Of a DNA stretch of 64,000 bases, positions 22,401-30,800 are shown in pieces. How positions within the stretch are numbered: the stretch's first letter is position 1; each line of letters begins with the position of its first letter. The stretch is taken from positions 62,001 to 126,000 of the forward strand of contig DASSLY010000044.1 in the NCBI GenBank assembly GCA_035689185.1, given 5' to 3'. This DNA is from DASSLY01 sp035689185. Its GTDB lineage: Bacteria > Actinomycetota > Actinomycetes > Actinomycetales > Dermatophilaceae. The notes beneath the pieces were generated by a model. That model saw nothing but the letters and a program-made list of their open reading frames with translations, had not been told where the DNA came from and searched no databases. A program made the translations under genes and the position numbers.

Positions 22401-24367
22401 CGGTGAAGCGGCACTTCCGCGAGCTGGGGCTGGACACCCAGACCGAGGACTTCACCGCGGTCGGGATCGGCGACATGTCCGGCGACGTGTTCGGCAACGG
22501 CATGCTGCTCTCGGAGCACATCTTGCTGCTGGCCGCCTTCGACCACCGGCACATCTTCCTGGACCCCACGCCGGACGCGGCGTCCTCGTATGCCGAGCGC
22601 CGCCGCCTGTTCGAGCTGCCGCGGTCATCCTGGGCGGACTACGACAGCTCGCTGATCTCCGCCGGGGGTGGCGTGTTCTCCCGGTCGGCCAAGTCGGTCC
22701 CGGTGTCCGCCGCTGCGGCGGCCGCGCTCGGACTGCCCGGGGAGGCCTCGATCACCCCGGCCGAGCTGATGAAGGCCATCCTGGTGGCGCCGGTGGACCT
22801 GCTCTGGAACGGCGGCATCGGCACGTACGTGAAGGCGGCCGCGGAGACCCACGCCGAGATCGGCGACCGCGCGAACGACGCGATCCGGGTGGACGGCGGG
22901 CGGCTGCGCTGCAAGGTGATCGGGGAGGGCGGCAACCTGGGCTGCTCGCAGCTGGGCCGGATCGAGGCGTCCTTCGCCGGTGTGCGGGTGAACACGGACG
23001 CCATCGACAACTCCGCCGGCGTCGACACCTCCGACCACGAGGTGAACATCAAGATCCTGCTGTCGGCCATGGTCCGCGACGGCGACCTGACCCTGAAACA
23101 GCGCAACACCCTGCTGGTGTCGATGACCGAGGAGGTGGCGACCCAGGTCTTGCGGGACAACTACGAGCAGAACGTCCTGCTCGGCAACGCCCGCGCCCAG
23201 GAGAACGTCATGCTGCCCGTGCACCGGCGGCTGATGCACTGGTTGGAGGAGCGCGGCGACCTGGACCGGGCGTTGGAGTTCCTGCCCTCCGACGGCGAGC
23301 TGGACCGCCGTTTCGAGGCCGGCACGGGGTTGAAGAGCCCCGAGTTCTCGGTGCTCGTGGCCTACACGAAGCTCGCGCTCAAGCACGACCTGCTGCCCAC
23401 CGACGTCCCGGACGAGCCGTGGTTCCAGCAGACCCTGCGCGCCTACTTCCCCGCCCCGATCCGGGAGCAGTATGCCGACCAGCTCGCCTCCCACCCGCTG
23501 CGGCGGGAGATCGTCACCAACGCCATCGTGAACTCGATGGTCAACCGGGGCGGGATCACCTTCGCGTTCCGCTCCACCGAGGAGACCGGGGCGTCAGTGG
23601 CCCAGATCGCCCGGGCCTTCGTGGTGTGCCGGGAGGTCTTCGACCTCGGCTCGTTCGTGGCTGCGGTCGAGGAGCTGGACAACGTCGTGTCGACGGCCAC
23701 CCAGACCGCTCTCTACCTGGAGTTCCGCCGGTTGCTGGACCGGTCCGTGCGCTGGTTCCTGCAGAGTCGTCCGGCCACCCTGGACGTTGCCGCGGAGGTG
23801 TCCCGGTTCTCCGCCGTGGTGGCGCAGTTCGGCCCGAAGATGCCCAAGTTGCTCCAGGGCTCGGAGCGGGAACGGCTCGAGCGGCGGGCCACGGAGCTGG
23901 AACGGCTGGGCGCGCCGCCGGCGGTCGCCCACCGGGCTGCGTCCCTGCTGGACCAGTTCTCGCTGCTGGATGTCGTGGAAACGTGCGCGGACACCGGGCG
24001 CTCGGCGGCGGAGGTGGCGCCGGTGTACTACGCCGTGTCGGAGCGATTCGGCATCGACGGGATGCTCACCCGGGTGACCCGGCTGCCGCGGGACGACCGG
24101 TGGGACGCGCTGGCGCGCGGGGCGCTGCGTGACGACTTGTATGCCGTGCTGGAGTCGCTCACGCGCTCGGTGCTGGACGCCTCCTCGGCGGAGGACACCC
24201 CGGAGCAGCGGATCGAGCAGTGGGCGGCCGCCAATGCGGAGTCCCTCACCCGCGCGCGGGCCGCGCTGGCCGGCATCGAACGGCTGGAACACCCGGGCAT
24301 CTCGGCACTCTCGGTCGCGCTCCGCACGTTGCGTGGCGTGATCAAGACGGGTGCGGCGACGACCTGA
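19409..24367 (+). CDS. gdh: NAD-dependent glutamate dehydrogenase, large (180-kDa) type
   Basis: A 1652-aa enzyme converting glutamate to 2-oxoglutarate and ammonia with NAD. Features fit the large GDH (L_180) class: long N-terminal ACT-like/PAS-like regulatory region (1-700), then the catalytic core with KGGFYAK (about residue 889), VAADKGTATFSD (about 947) and GIGDMSGDVFGNGMLLSEH (about 1018), and a long helical C-terminal domain. These enzymes serve catabolism of glutamate and are often allosterically controlled. It complements pruA. ATG at 19409 follows GGAGTGCCTGGCG. Directly after its stop is a 16-bp repeat array. Confidence 0.97.
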   Translation: MSQAVERSLEQSRAVLLHSTAELAEHRTGAGGLDLEQFLRRYYRHVATEDLLARAPEDLLGAALSHQEIARTRPVGTANVRVFTPTVEDQGWSCGHSVVEIVTDDMPFLVDSVTAELSRRERAVHLVIHPQLVVSRDAAGQLREILGVDAVSDIDEAPPEFGTVVESWMHVEIDRMSDEPARAELAEALVGVLSDVRDAVQDWPKMRVQCDRTAADLAAHPPKGLDAETVALGRRLLEWLAEDHFTFLGYREYVLDVRGGEDVLIAVPGSGLGLLRYDQRRSASFGRLSPAARAKAREPELLIITKANSRATVHRNAYLDYVGVKTFGDDGAVIGERRFLGLFTSSAYTESVLRVPVIAEKVAEVLMRSGFTPDSHSGKDLLEVLETYPRDELFQTSVDELYTIATTVLHLQERRKARLFLRKDVYGRFMSCLVYIPRDRYTTAVRLKMEAILRAAFQADAGDASVDYTTRVSESVLARLHFVIRLAPGQEIRDVDEAALQQRLVDATRTWEEDLAEVARAEHGEEAAARLMGLYGRAFPEAYKEDFSPRVGVVDLRHVEQLGAPDSVRFNLYHEPGGSGRERRFKLYRREPMSLTAVLPLFTDLGVEVVDERPYEITRSDGVKVFVYDFGLVAPQQDGGAWGWGSGRAGSRAGDTVRERFQDAFAAVWDGRAESDGFNALVLAAGLTWRQVVILRTAAKYLRQTGSTFSQEYLEAALQANQGLAAQLVALFETRFDPAHPRSADRDAAQAELVQQITDGLDDVASLDHDRIIRALLGVIRAGLRTNFYQRPKAAASNGAPAAYLPYVSLKLDPSRVPDLPAPRPMFEIWVYGPRVEGVHLRFGRVARGGLRWSDRREDFRTEILGLVKAQMVKNAVIVPTGSKGGFYAKALPDPAVDRDAWLAEGVSAYTMFISGMLDITDNRIGGTVQPPADVVRHDGDDPYLVVAADKGTATFSDIANRVAQSYGFWLDDGFASGGSAGYDHKAMGITARGAWESVKRHFRELGLDTQTEDFTAVGIGDMSGDVFGNGMLLSEHILLLAAFDHRHIFLDPTPDAASSYAERRRLFELPRSSWADYDSSLISAGGGVFSRSAKSVPVSAAAAAALGLPGEASITPAELMKAILVAPVDLLWNGGIGTYVKAAAETHAEIGDRANDAIRVDGGRLRCKVIGEGGNLGCSQLGRIEASFAGVRVNTDAIDNSAGVDTSDHEVNIKILLSAMVRDGDLTLKQRNTLLVSMTEEVATQVLRDNYEQNVLLGNARAQENVMLPVHRRLMHWLEERGDLDRALEFLPSDGELDRRFEAGTGLKSPEFSVLVAYTKLALKHDLLPTDVPDEPWFQQTLRAYFPAPIREQYADQLASHPLRREIVTNAIVNSMVNRGGITFAFRSTEETGASVAQIARAFVVCREVFDLGSFVAAVEELDNVVSTATQTALYLEFRRLLDRSVRWFLQSRPATLDVAAEVSRFSAVVAQFGPKMPKLLQGSERERLERRATELERLGAPPAVAHRAASLLDQFSLLDVVETCADTGRSAAEVAPVYYAVSERFGIDGMLTRVTRLPRDDRWDALARGALRDDLYAVLESLTRSVLDASSAEDTPEQRIEQWAAANAESLTRARAALAGIERLEHPGISALSVALRTLRGVIKTGAATT

Positions 24368-24780
24368 GCGGCCGGCTCCGCACGCGGCCTGGCAGGCGAG
24401 CGGCTTGGCAGGGCCGGCCCCGCTGGCGAGCGGCCGGCTTGGCGGGCGAGCGGCTTGGCACGCGGCCGGCTTGGCAGGCGGCCGGCTTGGCAGGCGAGCG
24501 GCTTGGCAGGCGGCCGGCTTGGCAGGCGAGCGGCTTGGCACGCGGCCGGCTTGGCAGGCGAGCGGCTTGGCAGGCGAGCGGCTTGGCAGGCGAGCGGCTC
24601 GGCACGCGGCCGGCTTGGCACGCGGCTGGCTCCGCACGCGGCCGGCTTGGCACGCGGCCGGCTCCGCACGCGCCCGGCTCCGCACGCGGCCGGCTTGGCA
24701 GGCGAGCGGCTCGGCACGCGGCCGGCTCCGCACGCGGCCGGCTCCGCACGCGGCCGGCGCGTCCTGCACGCTGCCGCGCA
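24368..24780. repeat. 16-bp-period tandem array downstream of gdh
   Basis: Twenty contiguous 16-bp units occupy 24436-24755, with degenerate units on both sides. Units are built from GGCTTGGCAGGCGAGC, GGCTTGGCACGCGGCC and GGCTCCGCACGCGGCC. The variable positions are confined to two small patches. Because the period is not a multiple of three, all three frames cycle every 48 bp and several strands/frames stay open; these are not genes. The rest of the gap to 24939 has no visible feature. Confidence 0.95.
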
Positions 24781-24939
24781 GACACGCTCGCGTGTCCGCG
24801 CGCTTGCTGCTCGGACCTGAACAGTTGCGGGCTCGTGTGGGGGCTGTTCCGCCCCCTTTCGGGCAGCCCGTGGTGGCACCCAGCGGCGGCCGTGACCGGT
24901 AGGCGGATGCTTGTCGGCGCGCCTCAGTAGGGTCGAGTC

Positions 24940-26421
24940 GTGCCGACGTTGAACGAGGTGTTGCGGGGTCAGACGCACCTCAACGCCGACGACGTCGAAT
25001 GGCTGCACCTGCTGGTGGGGGACTGGCAGCTGCTGTCCGATCTGTCGTTCGCCGATCTGGTCCTCTGGGTGCCTGTGGCCCCGCGAACCTGGCGGGCGGT
25101 CGCGCACGTGCGGCCGACCACCGGGCCGATGGTGTTCTACGAGGACGTGGTCGGTCACGTCGCCTACGGGCGGCTACAGGCGGCCATCGAGGACGCGTTC
25201 GATCAGGGCCGCATCGTGGGCGAACCGGAGCCGGAGTGGCGAGACAACCTGCCGGCCCGGGAGGAGGCGATCCCGGTGGTTCGTGCCGGCCGCAGGATCG
25301 CAGCACTGACGCGGCATACGAACCTCGCAACAATGCGGACGCCGAGCCGGCTGGAGCTCACCTATGTCGCGACAGCCGACGCGTTAGCCCGGATGATCGC
25401 GTCCGGGGACTTCCCGACGATGTCCCCCGCCAGCGGCCGTCGGCGCGGGGCCCCCCGGGTCGGCGACGGCGTGGTGCGTCTGGACGCGGCCGGGGTGGTC
25501 ACCTACGCCAGCCCGAACGCGCTGTCGGCGATCCACCGCCTCGGCTACCACGCGGACCTGGTCGGGTCCTCGCTGGAGGTCGTGGTGCTGGAGGTGCTGC
25601 GGGACGAGCCGGCACCGGAGGACAGCGTCCGGGCCGTCGTGACGGGCCGTGCGCCGTGGCGCACCGAACTGGAGACCGCGGGTGCCAGCGTTTCCGTGCG
25701 AGCGATCCCGCTGACCGAGAACGGGCGCCGGGAGGGGGCGCTGTTGCTGCTGCGCGACGTCAGCGAGCTCCGCCGCCGGGAGCAGGAGCTTCTCACCAAG
25801 GACGCGACGATCCGCGAGATCCACCACCGGGTCAAGAACAACCTGCAGACGGTGGCCGCGCTGCTGCGGCTGCAGGCCCGGCGCCTGCCGCCGGGCGAGT
25901 CGAGGGCGGCGCTTGACGAGGCGGGGCGCCGCGTGGGCACGATCGCGCTGGTCCACGAGACGTTGAGTCAGGGTTTCGACGAGACAGTCGACTTCGACGA
26001 GATCGCGACTCGCGTGTTGGCCAATGCCGTGGAAGTGGCTCGGCGCGGCGTGCCGGTGTCGGCGCGGCGCGAGGGCGGTTTCGGCCGTCTCCGCGCCGAG
26101 GACGCCACCTCCCTGGCGATGGTCGTCACCGAGTTGGTCCACAACGCGGTGGAGCACGGGCTGGTCTCCTCGGGCGGCAGCGTCGTGCTCGGCGCGGAAC
26201 GCCGCGTCGAAGGCGGAGCCGACCTGCTCAGGGTCACCGTCAGCGACGACGGCGAGGGTCTTCCCGACGACTTCGACCCGCGCCGCTCTGGGCTTGGCAC
26301 CCAGATCGTGACGTCGTTGGTGGAAGACCTGCGCGGAGAGATTGCCTGGACCTCAGACGAAGGAGCCGGGACGCAGGTGAGGTTCCTGGCCCGGCTCCGT
26401 CCGATCGGAGATGGAGGCTAA
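24940..26421 (+). CDS. pdtaS: Sensor histidine kinase PdtaS (HisKA_2 family)
   Basis: A 493-aa soluble kinase. An N-terminal GAF-like domain (about 1-150) and a PAS-like domain (about 175-285) precede the HisKA_2 dimerisation motif REIHHRVKNNLQTVAALLRL (phospho-acceptor His at about residue 303) and an HATPase_c domain (ELVHNAVEHGL N box; DDGEGLPDDF G1 box; SGLGTQIV). It has no membrane span. In mycobacteria PdtaS pairs with the RNA-binding antiterminator PdtaR; that partner is not in the window. The start is GTG at 24940. The stop overlaps the convergent whiB1 stop by 3 bp. Confidence 0.93.
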   Translation: MPTLNEVLRGQTHLNADDVEWLHLLVGDWQLLSDLSFADLVLWVPVAPRTWRAVAHVRPTTGPMVFYEDVVGHVAYGRLQAAIEDAFDQGRIVGEPEPEWRDNLPAREEAIPVVRAGRRIAALTRHTNLATMRTPSRLELTYVATADALARMIASGDFPTMSPASGRRRGAPRVGDGVVRLDAAGVVTYASPNALSAIHRLGYHADLVGSSLEVVVLEVLRDEPAPEDSVRAVVTGRAPWRTELETAGASVSVRAIPLTENGRREGALLLLRDVSELRRREQELLTKDATIREIHHRVKNNLQTVAALLRLQARRLPPGESRAALDEAGRRVGTIALVHETLSQGFDETVDFDEIATRVLANAVEVARRGVPVSARREGGFGRLRAEDATSLAMVVTELVHNAVEHGLVSSGGSVVLGAERRVEGGADLLRVTVSDDGEGLPDDFDPRRSGLGTQIVTSLVEDLRGEIAWTSDEGAGTQVRFLARLRPIGDGG

Positions 26422-26666
26422 CTGGCGCGGCGCGCCCGGGCGTTGCGTCGCTTGAGCGCCCGGCGCTCGTCCTCGGAGAGCCCGCCCCATACGCCGGCGT
26501 CCTGGCCGGTCTCCAACGCCCACTTCAGGCAGGTGTCGACGACGTCGCAACGACGGCAAACGGCCTTGGCCTCTTCGATCTGTTGGAGCGCCGGACCAGT
26601 GTTCCCGATCGGGAAGAAGAGTTCGGGGTCCTCGTCGAGGCAGGCTGCGCGGTTGCGCCAGTCCAT
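26418..26666 (-). CDS. whiB1: WhiB-family iron-sulfur regulator, WhiB1-like
   Basis: An 82-aa WhiB protein. Four cluster-binding Cys are present: Cys in RAACL near the N-terminus, then AVCRRCDVVDTC. The G(V/I)WGG turn (AGVWGGLSEDERRAL) and the basic C-terminal tail (KRRNARARRAS) for DNA contact follow. WhiB1 binds a NO-sensitive 4Fe-4S cluster and the principal sigma factor. ATG at 26666 has AAGGAGC upstream. Its neighbour pdtaS is also its neighbour in Mycobacterium tuberculosis (Rv3219/Rv3220c), supporting the WhiB1 rather than generic WhiB assignment. The convergent stops overlap. Confidence 0.93.
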   Translation of the reverse strand: MDWRNRAACLDEDPELFFPIGNTGPALQQIEEAKAVCRRCDVVDTCLKWALETGQDAGVWGGLSEDERRALKRRNARARRAS

Positions 26667-27155
26667 GGTCGTTGTGCTCCTTGGTCTCATGTCCGTTGGT
26701 CAGAGTCGGGATCGCTGCTGAGGTCCGCGGTGCAGGTCTTCTTGCGGTGCTGTCTTCTTAGGCGGTCAGGTCTGACGTGGTGCTGCGGTGGTTCGGGGTG
26801 TATTCGCTCACGTGTGCTGGTTCGGTTGTCGATAGTGCGCGGTGGTGCGACGGCGGTCAACCCTGGGAGACTGCCGTTGGAATCTCTTGGTGCCCCCGTC
26901 AGGCGATCCTTACCCAACAGCAGCCGACGACAGGCACGCCTACAGGGCCAACGTCGTCGTAGGCCTGCTTGTTCCTAGCGTCACAGACGTGGGGCCGCCT
27001 CGACAAGGGGTTACGACGATGTTTCACACAATCCCGGACGACGGACCCGGTTGACGGGCACGACCGTGGTCCGGGCTGGTTGGCCACGGGATCCCGCTCA
27101 CGGCCCGGGCAATCTGGGTTCAGGACTGCACTTTTCAGTCGTACTGTGTGGGGCC
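26667..27155. other. Intergenic region upstream of whiB1
   Basis: 489 bp between divergent whiB1 and the 221-aa membrane protein gene. It is less GC-rich than the surrounding genes and must hold both promoters. Small open frames on both strands have no family-like sequence. I could not define a reliable -10/-35 pair or CRP-type operator by eye. Confidence 0.6.
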
Positions 27156-27821
27156 ATGAGCCGTCCCGGGCACCGCCGACGTCCGGGCGAGCGTCCCGTA
27201 CGGGGGGATGGTCACGCGCCTCGACCCGAGCAGCTGCCGTCCGGGTCGGCCCCGCGACCCGGCTCCGGTCACGGGTCGTCGGGTCACCGCGGGCCGCCGG
27301 TGGTGGCCACGCCTGGCGAACCAGCGAGCGGGGCGGTCGCACGAGTCGGGTCAGGCGCTGGGGCGGCCAGACCCGCCGAAGGGGCGAAGTCTCGGGGTGA
27401 GCAGGTCAGCGCAGTTGACGAGGATCGGGTGGCGGCGCCGTTCCCGCCGGCCAGGCTTGCGGCTGGGCCAGGATGGGCCGGTCGAGTGGCAGCGGGACTG
27501 CTTGGCCTGCAGGGGCTGGTGCTGGTCGGGATCGTCGTGTTCTACCTCGTCGAGTTGGCTCGCGGCGCGGGCCAAAGCACCACCCGGGTGCTCGGGTCAT
27601 CGGCGGTGATCCTCGTCTTCGCCGCCGGGCTCGCGGCACTGGCCGTCCAGGTCTGGCGTGGCGCCTCCCGGGCCCGCACGGGCGCCGGAGTGTGGCAGGT
27701 GCTGCTGGTCCTGGTGGGGGTCAGCCTGCTCCAGGCGGACGAGCCATGGCCAGGCTTCGCCCTGCTGCTGCTGGCCGTCACCACGTTGGCGGGCCTCGTT
27801 CTCGACCGCCGTCGGGATTGA
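27156..27821 (+). CDS. Membrane protein, possibly Rv3217c-like
   Basis: A 221-aa protein. The first 90 residues are Arg/Pro/Gly-rich and disordered. Four hydrophobic spans follow (about 108-128, 142-162, 173-188 and 193-215). ATG at 27156 is preferred to an earlier in-frame start because of position relative to the intergenic DNA. The location two genes from pdtaS mirrors the integral membrane protein Rv3217c of M. tuberculosis; homology is suggested by synteny only. Its last 44 bp overlap the 3' end of the convergent EssC-like gene. Confidence 0.65.
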   Translation: MSRPGHRRRPGERPVRGDGHAPRPEQLPSGSAPRPGSGHGSSGHRGPPVVATPGEPASGAVARVGSGAGAARPAEGAKSRGEQVSAVDEDRVAAPFPPARLAAGPGWAGRVAAGLLGLQGLVLVGIVVFYLVELARGAGQSTTRVLGSSAVILVFAAGLAALAVQVWRGASRARTGAGVWQVLLVLVGVSLLQADEPWPGFALLLLAVTTLAGLVLDRRRD

Positions 27822-30800
27822 TCGGGCCTGCTTTTCCAGCCGCCGGACTGTGCGCCCTGCCGGTTGGTGCGGGTGACGCGGCCCATGGCCGTGGTGGCAC
27901 CGGTCCGTCGGTGGGGACAGCGATCGCCACCTGGACCATGGTGGCCTCACCGCGCTGGATCACCAGCCCGCGGCCGGGCTGCATCGCGTCCGGCGGGTCG
28001 GCCCTGATCCCGAACACATCGCCATCACTCGCGGTCGCCGGGTTCAGCAGGATACCGGCACGCGCACGACCGACCTCGACCACGAGTCCGCGGAACCGTG
28101 CGCCGAGCTCGGTCAAGGCAGCAGAGCACAGGACGGCGGCTCCGGTCGCCGGAGCCGCGTGGAGCGCCTCGAGCACCACATCTGCCAGCGGGCTTCCTTC
28201 CAGCAGCGGGGCGTCGTCGACCACCACCGCCAAATCGGGATGGGCTCGCAGCAGTTGTTGCAGGCGACCAGCGTCAACGGCCCGGACGACGCGGTCCTCG
28301 GTGAGTCTGGTCAAGGGCGACGGATGAACGCCGACGGTGGCCACGGTGCGTCCGGCGCTGGCAAGGGAGAGGGCCATCGTGGCCAGGCACGTGGATCGGC
28401 CGCTGCGCGGCGGGCCAACGACCAGGGCCGACCGGCTGCTCGCGGTGAGGTCGAGACCTACCGCGCAGAGATCGTCGCCGCCGACCCCGACGAAGGCCCA
28501 CCCGGCAGGCACGACATCGGTCGTCGGTCGCATCGGCACCAGCTCGGGGAGGGGACGCAGACGCAGGGGAACCCAGGCCGCGGGCCGGTGGCTCGGCGGG
28601 GTCTCGGATCCCCACGGCTCGGTGGTAGGCGATCCGTGCGGCGGCGGCTGGCGGAACCGCGCTCCGTCTGACCGAGGTTGGGGCGCTGGTGTCTGGTGCG
28701 GGGCCGTCCCGCGCAGGGACGTTCCCGGCGATGGCGATTCCGCAACCTCGGGCATGGCGATCTGCACCGTGAGCGCGTCGCTGACGCGCACCGCCCGGCC
28801 CGGCGGCCGGTGACGTGGCACGTCCTCGGCCGGAATCCCCACGGTCAACAGATCCGTTGGCTCCGTGGTCGGTAGAAGGAACCGTTGCGACAGCAAGGAG
28901 GCCACCCGGGACGTGAGCATGCTCCGGTCACCCGTGACCACGGCGCGCAGTCCGACTGCCGGGCCTTCCCGGAGCAGTCGGAACAGCCCCTCCGTCGGTC
29001 GTCCATGGTCGCGTTGGTCGAGCGCGCCCGTCACGCCCTCCCACCCGTCGATGAGCAAGAGCAGGTAGGGCACCCGGTGGGGGTCTCCCGGCGAGGTCCG
29101 GGCCCACTGCTCGGCGAGCGATCCGAAGCCGGCCGCGGTGAGCAGCCCGCGACGGCGGTGCACCTCCTGCAGCAGTCGATGAATGAGCCGACTCGCCCGG
29201 AAGGGCTGGTCGCGGCTGACGACGGTGCCGACGTTGGGCCAGTCCGCAAGTGCCCGAAGCGACCCGGCCGAGGCCTCCAGCCCGTGCACGTGAACATCCG
29301 CCACCGGACACGCGGCGAAGCCGCGCCCAAGGGCGAGCAGCGCCGTGGTCCGCCCGCTGCGGGGACCGCCGGCGAAACCAAGGTGCCCGTGCTCGGCGAG
29401 GTCGTAGACCAGGCCCGGCTGTTGTTGCCGCCCGGGGTCGTCCACCAGCCCGTATGCCGCCGCCGGCGCCTGCGACGGCGTGGCCGGCGGCTGTAGCAGC
29501 GTGTCAAAGGGCAGCAGGTCGGGAAGAGGGGGCAGCCACGGTGACCGAATACCGGGGATGACGAGGCGGGCGGCCGCCTGAACACAGGCGTCGACGATTC
29601 GCTCGAGATCGGTAGGCCCGTCGACCAACTCGTCCTGGACCTCGCCCGGCACCGCCGCGGGTCCGTCGACGGGTGCATTCCCGTCCGCGGCGCCTTGCCG
29701 GTGGCCGGGCACCGCCGCGGGTCCGTCGACGGGTGCATTCCCGTGCGCGTCGCCGGGGACCCTCGCGGCGCCCTCGCCGTCGTCACCTGGAACAGAGTCG
29801 GGTGCCGTGACCGGCGACAGCGAGACCGTTACCCGTGGCTGCAGCGGCCCTGGGGCCGCAGCGCTGACACGTGCAGTCTGGATCAGCTCGATCCCGCCGG
29901 AGCCGCGACGGACGTAGGCCCGGCCCGGGACACGGTGGGGAAGGCCGGCGGCCAGCGGCTGGTCGATGATGTCGTGGCTGTCTGCCTCCTCGCGCAGCCG
30001 GAGCGCGATGCGCAGGTTCACGTTGGCCTTGATGTCCGCCGAGACGACGCCTCCAGGTCGCTGGGTCGCCAGCACGAGATGCACTCCCAGCGAGCGCCCC
30101 ACCGTGGCGACCGAGACCAGCCCCGTCAGGAAGGCCGGCAACTCCTCGGCGAGCATCCGGAACTCGTCCACCACGATGACCAGACGCGGCAGCGGCTCAC
30201 CGTTGCCACGCCGTCGCTGGTACTCCGGCAGGTCCTTGGCCCCAGCGTGGGCCAGCATGCGCTCCCGTCGCTTCAGCTCCGCCTGCAACGAGCGCAACGC
30301 CCTGCTGGTCAGTGTTGCGTCGAGGTCGGTCACCAGCCCCAGCGTGTGCGGCAGCCGCGCGGAGTCGCGAAAGGAGGCCCCGCCCTTGTAGTCCACCAGG
30401 ACGAAGCACAGCTCGTCCGGCCGGTTCGCCAGGGCCAGCGAGGCAACCAGGGTCTGCAGCAGTTCTGACTTCCCCGCTCCCGTCGTGCCGCCGATGAGCA
30501 GGTGCGGACCGTCCTGGGCCAGGTCAACCGCATACGGCGCGTGGGGCCCGGCCCCGAGGACGACGTGCGTGCTTGCTGGCCGGGCCGACCAGTGGGTGGA
30601 CACGGCGCCCGGATCGGTGCCGTCGAATGGCAGCAGGTCCAGCAGCCGCACCTGGGCAGGCAGCGACGGTTCAGGGGTGTCTGTCGTGGCCCGGAGCGGG
30701 CCGAGAGAACGGGCGAGGCCGTTCGCCCAGACCGGACCGGCGAGGTCCGCATCGGCGGACGTGGCCTGCGCCAGGCCAGAGATGTCGAGCCTGCCCCCGG

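Noticed and set aside
24342..24930. Several overlapping open frames across the 16-bp array
   Set aside because: They arise because the repeat unit has no stop codon in most frames; the products are monotonous Arg/Ala/Gly repeats without a conserved family.
26750..27000. CRP-type operator upstream of whiB1
   Set aside because: Near-matches to TGTGA-N6-TCACA (around GTGTATTCGCTCACG) have the wrong spacing, so the site was not called.
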